A stretch of 49,675 nt of DNA from Thermoanaerobaculia bacterium (GTDB lineage: Bacteria; Acidobacteriota; Thermoanaerobaculia; Gp7-AA8). Shown here in pieces: positions 35,201 through 42,034 of this stretch. Within the stretch, counting starts at the first letter, position 1, and every line of letters starts with the position of its first letter. The stretch spans positions 1 to 49,675 of the forward strand of contig JADGNY010000040.1 in the NCBI GenBank assembly GCA_017883235.1, in the 5' to 3' direction. Below the pieces are notes generated by a model. The model was not told where the DNA came from, searched no databases, and saw only the letters and a list, made by a program, of their open reading frames with translations. The position numbers and the translations under genes are program-made.

Positions 35201-38200
35201 AATGGCGCTGATCAAGACACTCCACAGGGAGCCGCTCGCAGGCTTGACTGTATCGGAGGCCATCACCCGTCAACTTGCGCGAATGATGCCGCGGCAGGCG
35301 CCTGTCGCCGCGGAGGTGCCGCGCACCGGCGACGCACGAGATGAAATTCAGCCATCGCAGACGGCCGAGGTGACCATGCAGATGGAAACCGATTCCATAC
35401 GGCGAATCATTACGCAGAAACTCTCCGAGGCCCTCAGAATGGACGCTGGCAGAATCCGCGACGATGCGCCATTCGCGGAGTACGGAGTCGATTCGATCAT
35501 CGGCGTCAATTTCGTCCGGACGATCAATGAGACGCTGCAGATCGAGCTCGAGCCGGCGAGCCTGTTCGAATACAGCACCGTCGAAGAACTGAGCCAGTAC
35601 ATCGCCAAGAGCTTTGGAGACCGGATCGTTGGCCGGCAGGCCAACGATCGCCACCTGGCGGAAGAGCCTCGGCGCGCGACAACTCCGGCTCGAGTCGAGG
35701 TCGAAGCGCGCTCGGAGCACCGCTTCGCCGGAACGGAACGATTTGCCGGCGTGCGAGATCGATTCGATTTCGCGGGCGAGAGCCACTCAGGAAATTTCGG
35801 TGCCGAGCCCATCGCAATCATCGGTATGAGCGGGCGTTTCGCGGAATCGGAGTCTCTCGATACATTCTGGGAAAAGCTCGCACAGGGCACGCATCTGGTC
35901 AAAGAGGTCTCTCGTTGGGCACCGAGAGATTGTGTCATGTCCGAGCCCGCGGGCCACGGGTATTGCAGTTACGGCAGCTTCATCGAGTCCATCGATCGAT
36001 TCGATCCGGCGTTTTTCGGGATCTCGTCGCAAGAAGCCACCTACATGGACCCTCAACAACGCTTGTTCCTCGAGGAATCCTGGAGAGCGCTGGAAGATGC
36101 CGGGTACGCCGGCAAGGCCGTGCACGAGAAGCAATGCGGCGTCTACGTTGGTTGCGGGAGCTCCAATTATGACCAGCTTTTCATGGAAGAAGCGCCGCCG
36201 CACGCCTTCTGGGGAAATTCGGCATCGGTGATTCCCGCTCGGATCGCTTACCACCTGAATCTGCAAGGGCCCGCGATCGCGGTCGATACGGCCTGCTCCA
36301 GTTCCCTCGTGGCCATCCATCTGGCCTGCCAGGGTCTGTGGGCGCGGGAAACGGAGATGGCGCTGGCGGGCGGTGTCTTTCTGCAGGCAACTCCCGGGTT
36401 CTACCAGGTCGCCAATCGTGCGGGAATGCTCTCTCCGGACGGGAAGACCCATAGCTTCGACGCGAGTGCTAATGGGTTCGTGCCCGGCGAGGGAGTTGGT
36501 GTGGTGGTGCTGAAGCGCCTGCGAGACGCTCTGAACGATGGGGACTACGTCCACGGAGTCATTTCAGGGAGCGGCATCAATCAGGACGGCAGATCGAATG
36601 GTCTGACAGCACCGAACGGCCGCGCACAAGAGCGGCTGGAACGCTCGGTGTATGACCGATTCGAGATCAACCCGGAAACGATTCAGGTCGTCGAAGCCCA
36701 TGGCACGGGCAGCCCGTTGGGAGACTCGATCGAGTACGGAGCGATCAGCCGCGCTTTCCGCGAGTATACGGACAGGAAGCAATTCTGCGCGCTCGGCACG
36801 ATCAAAACGAATATCGGGCATTCCGCCACGGCCGCAGGCGTCGCCGGTGTCCTGAAGCTCCTGCTGTCGCTGAAGCATCGGCAGATCCCTCCCTCCCTGC
36901 ATTTTGAGAAAGGTAATCCGGCAATCGATTTCGACTCGAGCCCGTTCTATGTGAATACGCAATTGCGAGAATGGGCCGTAGAAGGCGACGAAAGACGGCG
37001 AGCGGCCATTAGCTCGTTCGGATTCAGCGGTACGAATGCGCATTTGATCATTGAAGAGGCGCCGTCGATCGATGGCGCGGCGGCCGGCGCGCCGGCCTAT
37101 CTGGTGGCGCTCTCGGCCCGAACTTCGGAGCAATTGACACGACAAGCGTTCAATCTGCTCGCGCATCTCGAGCGTACGCCTGATCTGCCGCTCAACGATT
37201 TGAGCTTCACTCTGTTCGTCGGGCGTATGCATTTGAGCCATCGCCTGGCCTGTGTCGCGCGCAACCAGGAGGAGCTAGTCAACCGTCTCCGGCAATGGGC
37301 CGAGACGGGCGCGGCGGCTGAAACCTATGCGTCGGAGGTTCAGGAGCGAAGAACACGTGAGCACGTTGCGCTGAAGAGATTCGGAAACTACTGCATTCAG
37401 GAGTGCAGAGAGGCAACGACGGCCGAGAGCTATCTGGAGAATTTGACGGCCGTCGCCGATCTCTACGCGCAGGGATACGTTCTGGACTTTCAGCATCTAT
37501 TCCCCGGCAATTCCAGGAGGATTCCGCTGCCGGCGTACCCGTTTGCCGACGAGCGCTACTGGGTCGGCGCGGCGGGTACCAGGACCACGCGACCGGCAGT
37601 GGCTCCAGCGGCGGCACTTCACCTGAGGCCGCACATCGGCATGCCAGAGACCGCCGGCCAGAGCTACGGCTCCAGCGTCAGCGGCGCAGGTGAAGATCTG
37701 TTCGGGTGGCTACAGAATCAACTGTCAATGCTGGCCATGGAGTGCCTGAAAGTCGATGACGGCGACATTGCGACGGACAAGGTGCTGATCGATCTGGGCT
37801 TCGATTCACTCGGCCTGACGAAGTTTGCGAGCGCGATCAACGAGAAGTATCAACTCGATATCACACCGGTTCTGTTCTTCGATTACCCGTCGATCGCAGA
37901 GATTGCGCAGTATCTGGCCGTGCAGCGGGAGAGCGAGATTCGGCCGTTCTATCAGGATTCCGCTGCCGCGACGCATGCCGTCGCGCCGGCGTCGCTGCGC
38001 TCCACCGGGCGAACGGGCGCGGTGCTGAGCCCATCGCAATCAGCGGTCATGTCTCCGTCGCTCGGCCGACGAGTTTCTCCGACACGCAGTGCTGCAAACG
38101 AGCCGATCGCGATCGTCGGCATCAGCGGCGTCATGCCGCAGTCCGACGATCTGGAGGCGTGGTGGGAGAATTTGAGAAACTCCAGGAACCTGGTCACCGT

Positions 38201-41200
38201 CATTCCCGAGGACCGGTGGGACTGGGAAGAGTATTACGGCAACCCGCACAAAGAGCCGAATAAATCGAACTCCAAGTGGGGCGCCTTCATGAAGGAGGTC
38301 GACAAGTTCGACTCGTTGTTCTTTGGAATCTCGCCAAGAGAAGCGCAGATGATGGACCCGCAGCAGCGGATCTTTCTCGAAACGGTATGGACGGCAATCG
38401 AGGATTCCGGGCAGAAGGTGTCCGATCTCGCCGGTACGCGCACGGGGCTGTTCGTGGGCGCGGGCGGCAATGATTATGTCGAGGTCCTGCGTAATCACAA
38501 TGTCACGATCGACGGATATTCAGCCTCGGGGAACAGCCACTCGATTCTGGCCAATCGCGTTTCCTTCCTGCTCGATCTGCGCGGACCGAGCGCGCCTATC
38601 GACACCGCGTGTTCCAGCTCCCTGATTGCCCTGCACCGAGCGGTCGAATCGATCCACTCTGGAAGCTGCGACATGGCCATCGTCGGTGGCGTGCAGGTCA
38701 TGCTGACCCCGGCGCCATACATCGCGTTCGGCACTGCGGGAATGCTGAGCAACGATGGGAAATGCAAGACCTTCGACAAGAGCGCAAATGGCTATGTGCG
38801 AGGCGAAGGCGTCGGAGCCATGTTCCTCAAGCCACTGTCGCTCGCCGAGGCGGACGGCAATCCGATCTACGCGGTCGTCAAGGCGACGGCGGAGAATCAC
38901 GGCGGGAGGGTGATGACGCTGACGGCGCCGAGCTCGACGGCACAGGCGGCTCTCCTGATCGAAGCGTATGAAAGAGCGCAGATCGACCCCACCACCGTCG
39001 GATATATGGAATGCCACGGCACGGGCACGAGTCTTGGCGATCCGATCGAAGTGCAGGCGCTGACGATGGCATTTTCGGAACTGTACAAGCGGCACGGCAA
39101 AGCTCCCGCGGAAGTACCGCACTGCGGCCTTGGCTCCGTCAAGACGAATATCGGCCATCTGGAGACGGCCGCCGGCATCGCGGGCGTGCTGAAGGTCTTG
39201 CTCGCCATCAAGCACAAAGAGATTCCGGCGACCATTCATTTCGAGGAGCTCAATCCTTACATCAATCTCAGGAATACGCCCTTCTATATCGTCGATGAGC
39301 TCACTCCCTGGAATGCCCCAACGGGCAGAGATGGCGCACCCGTTTCTCGCAGAGCGGGTGTGAGCTCCTTCGGATTCGGCGGAGCCAATGCCCACGTGGT
39401 GCTCGAAGAGTACATCCCGCCGGATCGTCTATCGCTGGCGCTGGCGCACGGTCCGCAATTGATCGTGTTGTCCGCAAAGAAGGAAGACCGGCTGAAGGCG
39501 TACATGCAGTCCTTGCACGCGTACATCGATCGGCACGAGGTCGAGTTGGCCGGCCTTGCTTACACGCTGCAAGTTGGAAGAGACGAGATGCCGGAGAGGC
39601 TGGCATTGGTCGTCTCGAGCACGGAAGACCTGAAAGAGAAACTCGAAGAAATTCTCGCCGGTGGCCGGCCGAGCGACTGCTACCGCCATCACGTCAGAAA
39701 AGCGGACGCAAAAACCCCGAAGGTCCCCAGTACGGAAGCACTCGTTCGAGATCTCATGGATCGGAACGAGCTTTCGAAGCTGGCGGAACTGTGGGTTTCC
39801 GGCGCGAAGATCGACTGGGATCTGCTCTACAAGTCCGGCCGGCCGAGGCGCATCTCTGTTCCTACCTATCCGTTTGCGAGGGAGCGCCATTGGCCGGTGG
39901 TGGCAGGAACGCGGATCGACGTGCGACAAGCCCGCACCATCCAACCGCTCGATGGCGGTGGAATTGAGGCGGCTTCAGGACGAGGAGTCGATCGGATCGC
40001 GACAGACGGGCAGGAAGAAATCCATGCACGTTTGCAATCGTGGGTTCCGGCCTGGAACGCCGTGCATATCGAAGCGACCAAACGGATCGCCCTGCCGGAA
40101 TCGGTCGGAATCCTTCTGCTCGGAACAGACCGAGCGGCCCTGGACTGGCTCCGGGCGTGCTATCCGGGATCGGAGCATTTGCAAGTGGCTCCGACATCGA
40201 GCGTCGAGAGTATTGCAAGGGAGCTTCGCAATCACTCGTTCGATCAGTTGCTCTGGATCGCGCCTGACGTCGATTGTGGCGGCGGTGAAGTCCGGTATGA
40301 CGACGAGCGGCTCATCGAACAGCAGGAAAGTGGAGCGGTGGCTGTATTTCGCATCATCAAGGCCCTGCTGCAGTCGGGGTACGCGACGAAAAAGCTTCAA
40401 TGGACAGTCGTCACCGGCATGACGCAGGCAGTGACGGAGGATGAGCCGATTCATCCCGCGCACACGGGAATCGCCGGCCTGACCGGCACTCTGGCGCAGG
40501 AGTATCCGATCTGGGATCTGAAGCTGCTGGACGTGGATTCGCTCGCATCGATGACGGCTGCGGAATGCTTGTCGCTGCCGTGGGACAAGCGAGGCAACAT
40601 GCTGGCGCATCGGCGAGGCGAATGGTTCCAGCAAACGCTGAAGCTCGTGACCACCCTTCCCGGGTCAACTCCCGTCTACCGGCAAAACGGAGTCTATGTC
40701 GTGATCGGCGGCGCCGGCGGAGTCGGCGAAGTATGGAGCCGGTACATGATCGAGCACTACCAGGCCAACATCGTCTGGATCGGCCGGCGCCCCTACGACA
40801 CCGCCATCGAGCACAAGCTCAAATCGCTGGCCCGACTGGGTAATTCTCCTCTGTATGTCCCGGCCGATGCGACCAGCCTGGACTCATTGGAACAGGCACT
40901 TCAAACGATCCTGAAGACGTATCCGGTCATTCACGGAGTTGTACACTCGGCCGTAGTTCTGGACGATCAGGGCCTCGGTCGCATGGAGGAATCGACATTC
41001 AGAGCCGGCTATTCAGCGAAAGTCGACATCAGCGTCAACATGGAGAGAGTGTTCGGCTCGCAAGAGCTGGATTTCATGCTCTTCTTTTCTTCCATTGCCT
41101 CCTTTCTCAAGGGTATCGGGATAGCGCCTTACGCCGCCGGCTGTACCTTCAAAGACAGTTTCGCGCGAACGCTGCAGCAGAAGCGCACGTACCGCACCAA

Positions 41201-42023
41201 AATCATGAACTGGGGTTACTGGGGGAGTGTCGGAGTTGCCGCGGACGAAGCCCAGCACAAGATCATGACGCGCATGGGCATCGGATCGATCGAGCCAAGT
41301 GAGGGGATGGCGGCCTTGCAGATGCTGGCCGGCTCCGATGTGCCTCAGATGGTGCTGGTCAAGACGCTCCACGGCGAGGCGGGCGCCGGCCTGAGTCTGC
41401 CGGAAGCGATCGCCCGTCATCTGTCGAGGAAGACTGCGCCGCGATCCTCGCCGGCGACAGCCGAAAGCGCTCGAAAGGCTCATCAGGACCGACGCCCGAC
41501 AGAGCCGGCGGACCAGATGGCGCAGGCCTATGTCCGGGGGCTCATCGTCGAGAAGATGTCAGAGGTGCTGAAACTGGATGCCGGCGCGATCGAAACCGAT
41601 GTGCCCGTGCTGGACTATGGATTGGATTCCATCTCGGGCGTCACCCTCGTTCGCTCCATCAATGAAACGCTGGAGATCGAGCTGGAGCCCTCCAGGCTGC
41701 TCGATTACACGACAGTCGATGAAGTCACGCAGTACATTGTGGAGCAGTGGCAGGAAGAGGTTTCCGCGCAGATGGCGCGAGCGGAGAGCATGCCGGGCAT
41801 CTCCGGCGACGCGACCGGTGAGCTGGCCACCGCCGATCTCAGCGGCTCGCTTCACCCCTTACTCCAACCCAAGCCCCATTTCCCCGGCGAGCCGGCGCGG
41901 CCGTCGTATCCGCAAACGAGCGTCGTGACGGCAGGTGGCGAAGAGAATGGCGAGCAGCTCCTTGAAGAGATCTTGTGGCGAGAGACGTCAGTCGATCAGG
42001 GCTACGAGAAAGTGACGTTCTGA
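23484..42023 (+). CDS. Trans-AT polyketide synthase, 6179 residues, with MprF-like and PLP-lyase head domains
   Basis: Domain order: ACP (Ser43), DUF2156/MprF-like GNAT domain (about 128-473), tryptophanase-like PLP lyase (about 513-906), KS1 (Cys1148), DH1 (His1616), KR1 (Tyr2272), ACP1 (Ser2432), KS2 (Cys2714), DH2 (His3196), KR2 (Tyr3834), ACP2 (Ser4004), KS3 (Cys4271), ACP3 (Ser4775), KS4 (Cys5043), KR4 (Tyr5883), ACP4 (Ser6049) and an 85-residue tail likely used for docking to the NRPS. All four KSs have the D-T-A-C-S-S motif and both His residues. No AT domain exists; the post-KS linkers end in the P-T-Y-P-F-A type sequence usual in trans-AT lines, so malonyl must come from the AT at 13006. 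The ATG at 23484 is chosen because the frame further upstream only mirrors the previous gene. No C-, O- or ER-type tailoring domain is embedded. Confidence 0.9.
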   Translation: MIDQEQLRDLTESYLKSVIAEASGSSNTDFDASAPFGELGIDSFHVLKIIKALETDFGTLPKSLLFENFNINDLADYFVAKHEETLSAKFGNGSRAANSVVRIDRPRKTDAAARVAGLRSGSRTDVVVHETAPILILEKEAYSHPELKDLVRTLFDRYKNEGCVSRGTRKIAPNLFIGSARRGYFNYGRGKDIVLVYGYTGPRHYFPALAEEMYRHCLASGFQLNVLADEQLPPIGGTPFSATPFGVLQRIVNLKEFTLDGGAMRRLRYQVAKFQKLGTCRTEEYRCGSNSETDQKIAGIIDRWCAPRTMVNPLIHDFKADVLAGTLAPEHRVFSTYLDDVMQNVILITPMSAAENGYLMDLEFYPPEMPMGGLELTILRIIERLAGEGCDVLSLGGTYGCKLESSDSADPEIDKILDDLREQNVFNDAGNLQFKNKFRPESKTVFLCRPVGAPNPGNVIDIIMMIADPEKMQTSDAENQNYAAPGRPTSSESTEDVTERSVIGGDGRARILSESGFNPLNIPSRHVESDLKTDSWAQLEMPAIEAQMRHLHGNLQQPVSLDDTLRAVFPFAHFVLTGSGQAAEHIFFEAWPKKGLVPQNLLFPSTIFHQIDNGFTPREIPHPAVFQLDAEEPWKGNMAWDALETELERDPDAIAFACIEVSDNAAGGCPVSMQHLRSVKARLAEHSIPLVIDATRVVENAQFLIDRDKEHAGKSVWAAVREILSCADAVIGSLTKDFCIDKGGIIATNDVKLFQRLQELVDREGAGLDLIEKKVIALSFQNRKQIEARVLRRMESVGLIWRALKEHDVPVAHPVGGHCILIDVKQIPEFDHFTDPVASFLAWLYLNTGIRAGAHSAGMQRRTPINDLVRLAIPVGLKRDQIDGIIDRLIHAFEQKVNIPEVVVESSAPRALGDVHATYKLVRYHRMSGNSVAENEATSAYRSPTPTPAGASPSTDTATAEPVFRQAESSRIPVKNNVRRQQDVAVVGIAGRYPKAKTPRELWENLARGRDCIEEIPADRREWRLQHGSAARYRGGFIDDVDKFDSLFFSISPREAEMLDPQERLFLEVAWEVIEDAGYYPDTLAQDDGSRNVGVFVGAVWAMYQMLGVEEKYAANKIVPNSFLWSIANRVSYCLNLSGPSLTVDTACSSSLTALYLACEAIYAGECSAAIVGGVNLDLHQAKFDINHTGGALSPDGVCRSFGKGANGYVMGEGVGALLLKPLDRAVQDGDHVYGVIKSAVVNHGGRTSGYTVPDPKAQASLISEALERANIGARTIGYIEAHGTGTALGDPVEISGLSKAFSADAVANQSCAIGSIKSNIGHLEAAAGVVSVSKVLLQMKQRQLVPSLHSSEPNEFIDFANSPFYVPQQLQEWKGQEVDGVRVPLRAGVSSFGAGGSNAHIILESYEPAQQAEEPAEPDALIFPLSARSEDQLREAASRLTAFLRESDEDFRDIAHTLQAGRKSFDHRVAVIASAKDDLLAKLASFITAKKSEDVVVGHVKNSESITRLLNRREKGEFVRLFSQSGDPHKIAALWAEGLLSDWQGFPSHGSRNKVSLPTYPFADKRHWAFQKSTVRRAFQSSAAVHPMLDSNESTFERQLFKKTFNDRDFFIYDHHVSDIPTLPGVAYLELARKAGEIAAGRKIRKIKNILWVSPIAVQNSTPKEVFVELKPSDATVRFEVFSNDDKGGKVLHSQGTLLYETLQETTAEPESIDLEAIRARCTKVTDGKTAYPLFKSFGLNLGPSFQVLQEVYKNETETLGALKLPELRAGDLESMALPPSLLDGSLQAGMAAQLGGQMGEMYVPYSIGEVEILQPLVSNCFSYVTEAKEGKKSSRVLKSNVLIVDETGKVLVKIRESVGVPLGDIFKKPAQSADAGEFSKLYYSYEWEKAALAASGAAKSARRLLIFDTSETLRDLYRARLREAGVGDDDVILVRPGEAFQDSGNHSYTVNPHDKDDFTRLFGTLAGQQRPVEDICFAWPLGDNEPHDQNFLKQSLERGVYSFLFVCQALIEHKMESAVQLLYVHSSRPDEVQPHHDAVRGFVNTLRLEHSKLLCKTVEVRREGVGYEPVLDAVAAEFQARTQDAAAVRYEGQERSIKKLKAFDLEPATGAPASEGARIRENGVYLITGGAGGLGLIFAEYLAKEHKAKLILTGRSTLSAEREARLDELRKAGAEVLYVPADVSNYEDVEKVVNEAKSRFGAIHGVIHAAGVLRDSLIRNKTAEEMSAVFAPKVHGTLHLDEVTKNEGLDFFVTFSSLASVTGNAGQCDYSFANHFMDSFAAGRELLRAKGARSGKTLSINWSIWAGGGMRLDEQAAAYFKKTLGISPLSAAAGLDAFVRGLASARTQFAALEGVQEKVELAWGLRKKQPAAEAPASATQTVSAPAGDQLDGDLRARLQNGLTQIVMEFLKLDADDVSPDKILLDLGFDSIGLTSFANAINDKYQLDITPVLFFDYPSLAEITKYLCTEHESEIRRFYGGSASEPVTASPPAQPVADVMPLDSRQEAKLEIKKGWTPAALDRDAVPRSSDGGFSPEHRFVNEPIAIVGMSGVMPQSEDLDEFWENLKESTDMITLIPPDRWRWEDFYGDPLKESNKTNSKWGGFMKEVDKFDALFFGISPREAHMMDPQQRIFLETVWKAIEDSGQKVSDLSGTKTGLFVGVATNDYIDVLRDRQAVLDGYSAAGNSHSVLANRVSFLLNLRGPSAPIDTACSSSLVALHRAIESIHTRSCDMAIVGGVQVMLTPAAYISFSAAGMLSPDGKCKSFDKSANGYVRGEGSGAIFIKRLSAAEADGNHIYAVIKATAENHGGKVTTLTAPNSSAQAELLIEAYEKAQIDPSTVGYIECHGTGTSLGDPIEIQALNKAFSELYKKRSKPPAATPHCGLSSVKTNIGHLETAAGIAGMLKALLAIEHKQIPANIHFEELNPYINLKGSPFYIADKLTPWPAPIGEDGLPAPRRAGVSSFGFGGANAHIVLEEYIPPQRQSAATADGPQLIVLSAKNEDRLKAYVRSMLDYLGKREVELIDLAYTLQVGRDEMPERLALVAASTAELKQKLNEILDGGAPTDAYRNNITSKQSKSQAAEHSAGDAAVQALIERKDLSKVAELWVCGAKIDWRLLHKASTPRRISVPTYPFARERYWIPALEGLAVESRQRRGSVAAELLHPLVHRNTSTLQEQKFSSRFSGDEFFFADHVVETQKILPGVAYLEMARAAGELSGSANVRVIRNLTWERPLIIDNGAKDVEVSLSPARNGVKFAVKTVAGESAITHCTGTLAYEAGKAAPEFLDISGIRERCSQQVMSGSDLYPFLSSAGLKLGRSFQVVQGIYANESESLAILQLPEHLKAEADQFWLHPALMDGSLHTFIGLLKTSGMEVPLSLPYSVAEVQIVHPLRDLYYGYATWSVDPKVSLDRLKATFHLLDRNGKVLVRLKDFVSKPLNRGTMKVSLQSRDDQPERATVQEEVETCLQAVRPVWNPVRVEPAMPVALPEPGTILLLGGDRLDWVRTSYPSSQLLDLASTSDVGVIEEKLRDRSFDQLLWVAPDASLEAGSRIDGGDRIVEQQEEGVVAVFRIVKALLRLGYANKKLQWTIVTGRTQRVVDDEPIQPAHAGIAGLVGSLAKEFPRWDLRLLDVDSLASVSARECLSLPWNKQGDGLAHRRGEWFQQGFAAVATLPEAKPVYRQNGVYVVIGGAGGVGEVWSRFMIENYQANVVWIGRRASDAVIESKIEALARLGNAPLYVSADATNADSLAQAYETILKTHPAIHGVVQSAIVLQDQSIARLEEPAFRASLAAKVDVSVNMDRVFGGKELDFMLFFSSIISFFKTPGQCNYAAGSTFEDSFALKLQQERAYPVRVMNWGYWGSVGVVADEFHNKMMAQIGLGSIEPGEGMSSLQALVGSDVPQMALIKTLHREPLAGLTVSEAITRQLARMMPRQAPVAAEVPRTGDARDEIQPSQTAEVTMQMETDSIRRIITQKLSEALRMDAGRIRDDAPFAEYGVDSIIGVNFVRTINETLQIELEPASLFEYSTVEELSQYIAKSFGDRIVGRQANDRHLAEEPRRATTPARVEVEARSEHRFAGTERFAGVRDRFDFAGESHSGNFGAEPIAIIGMSGRFAESESLDTFWEKLAQGTHLVKEVSRWAPRDCVMSEPAGHGYCSYGSFIESIDRFDPAFFGISSQEATYMDPQQRLFLEESWRALEDAGYAGKAVHEKQCGVYVGCGSSNYDQLFMEEAPPHAFWGNSASVIPARIAYHLNLQGPAIAVDTACSSSLVAIHLACQGLWARETEMALAGGVFLQATPGFYQVANRAGMLSPDGKTHSFDASANGFVPGEGVGVVVLKRLRDALNDGDYVHGVISGSGINQDGRSNGLTAPNGRAQERLERSVYDRFEINPETIQVVEAHGTGSPLGDSIEYGAISRAFREYTDRKQFCALGTIKTNIGHSATAAGVAGVLKLLLSLKHRQIPPSLHFEKGNPAIDFDSSPFYVNTQLREWAVEGDERRRAAISSFGFSGTNAHLIIEEAPSIDGAAAGAPAYLVALSARTSEQLTRQAFNLLAHLERTPDLPLNDLSFTLFVGRMHLSHRLACVARNQEELVNRLRQWAETGAAAETYASEVQERRTREHVALKRFGNYCIQECREATTAESYLENLTAVADLYAQGYVLDFQHLFPGNSRRIPLPAYPFADERYWVGAAGTRTTRPAVAPAAALHLRPHIGMPETAGQSYGSSVSGAGEDLFGWLQNQLSMLAMECLKVDDGDIATDKVLIDLGFDSLGLTKFASAINEKYQLDITPVLFFDYPSIAEIAQYLAVQRESEIRPFYQDSAAATHAVAPASLRSTGRTGAVLSPSQSAVMSPSLGRRVSPTRSAANEPIAIVGISGVMPQSDDLEAWWENLRNSRNLVTVIPEDRWDWEEYYGNPHKEPNKSNSKWGAFMKEVDKFDSLFFGISPREAQMMDPQQRIFLETVWTAIEDSGQKVSDLAGTRTGLFVGAGGNDYVEVLRNHNVTIDGYSASGNSHSILANRVSFLLDLRGPSAPIDTACSSSLIALHRAVESIHSGSCDMAIVGGVQVMLTPAPYIAFGTAGMLSNDGKCKTFDKSANGYVRGEGVGAMFLKPLSLAEADGNPIYAVVKATAENHGGRVMTLTAPSSTAQAALLIEAYERAQIDPTTVGYMECHGTGTSLGDPIEVQALTMAFSELYKRHGKAPAEVPHCGLGSVKTNIGHLETAAGIAGVLKVLLAIKHKEIPATIHFEELNPYINLRNTPFYIVDELTPWNAPTGRDGAPVSRRAGVSSFGFGGANAHVVLEEYIPPDRLSLALAHGPQLIVLSAKKEDRLKAYMQSLHAYIDRHEVELAGLAYTLQVGRDEMPERLALVVSSTEDLKEKLEEILAGGRPSDCYRHHVRKADAKTPKVPSTEALVRDLMDRNELSKLAELWVSGAKIDWDLLYKSGRPRRISVPTYPFARERHWPVVAGTRIDVRQARTIQPLDGGGIEAASGRGVDRIATDGQEEIHARLQSWVPAWNAVHIEATKRIALPESVGILLLGTDRAALDWLRACYPGSEHLQVAPTSSVESIARELRNHSFDQLLWIAPDVDCGGGEVRYDDERLIEQQESGAVAVFRIIKALLQSGYATKKLQWTVVTGMTQAVTEDEPIHPAHTGIAGLTGTLAQEYPIWDLKLLDVDSLASMTAAECLSLPWDKRGNMLAHRRGEWFQQTLKLVTTLPGSTPVYRQNGVYVVIGGAGGVGEVWSRYMIEHYQANIVWIGRRPYDTAIEHKLKSLARLGNSPLYVPADATSLDSLEQALQTILKTYPVIHGVVHSAVVLDDQGLGRMEESTFRAGYSAKVDISVNMERVFGSQELDFMLFFSSIASFLKGIGIAPYAAGCTFKDSFARTLQQKRTYRTKIMNWGYWGSVGVAADEAQHKIMTRMGIGSIEPSEGMAALQMLAGSDVPQMVLVKTLHGEAGAGLSLPEAIARHLSRKTAPRSSPATAESARKAHQDRRPTEPADQMAQAYVRGLIVEKMSEVLKLDAGAIETDVPVLDYGLDSISGVTLVRSINETLEIELEPSRLLDYTTVDEVTQYIVEQWQEEVSAQMARAESMPGISGDATGELATADLSGSLHPLLQPKPHFPGEPARPSYPQTSVVTAGGEENGEQLLEEILWRETSVDQGYEKVTF
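26430..30905 (+). other. PKS module 1: KS-DH-KR-ACP
   Basis: KS1 (Cys1148 in DTACSSS, His in EAHGTG and NIGHLEA) follows the PLP domain directly and should accept whatever the head domains make. DH1 has His1616 in DHHVSDIPTLPG (the usual Gly of H-x-x-x-G replaced by Asp) and the second motif LLDGSLQ. KR1 has the Rossmann motif TGGAGGLG, Ser in FSSLASVTG and Tyr2272 in CDYSFAN, so it looks active. ACP1 has Ser2432 in LGFDSIGL. The predicted step is one malonyl extension reduced and dehydrated to an alkene. Confidence 0.85.
31100..35620 (+). other. PKS module 2: KS-DH-KR-ACP
   Basis: KS2 has Cys2714; DH2 has His3196 in DHVVETQKILPG and MDGSLH; KR2 has the motif GGAGGVGEVW, FFSSIISF and Tyr3834 in CNYAAGS; ACP2 has Ser4004 in YGVDSIIGV. 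The predicted step is again extension to an alkene. ACP1 plus KS2, KR2 and ACP2 closely resemble ACP3 plus KS4, KR4 and ACP4. Confidence 0.85.
35800..37950 (+). other. PKS module 3: minimal KS-ACP
   Basis: KS3 has Cys4271 and both His residues (EAHGTGS, NIGHSAT), so it should condense. No reductive domain lies between it and ACP3 (Ser4775 in LGFDSLGL); the 170-residue spacer is the ordinary post-KS linker plus a flexible part. The product would keep a beta-keto group, the substrate needed for beta-branching by an HMG-synthase cassette. ACP3 has Phe, not Trp, six residues after the Ser, where beta-branch ACPs are reported to have Trp. Confidence 0.8.
38090..41760 (+). other. PKS module 4: KS-KR-ACP
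   Basis: KS4 (Cys5043), KR4 (GGAGGVGEVW, FFSSIASF, Tyr5883 in APYAAG) and ACP4 (Ser6049 in YGLDSISGV). The predicted step leaves a beta-hydroxyl. The module is a close paralogue of module 2 lacking the DH: the KS end (RRISVPTYPFARER) and the KR beginning are alike and only the DH segment is missing between them. ACP4 hands the chain to the NRPS. Confidence 0.85.
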
Positions 42024-42034
42024 CAGAGGTCTGC

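Noticed and set aside
35800-37070. KS3 as a non-elongating KS
   Set aside because: The catalytic Cys and both His residues are present, including the His of H-G-T-G that is lost in typical non-elongating KSs.
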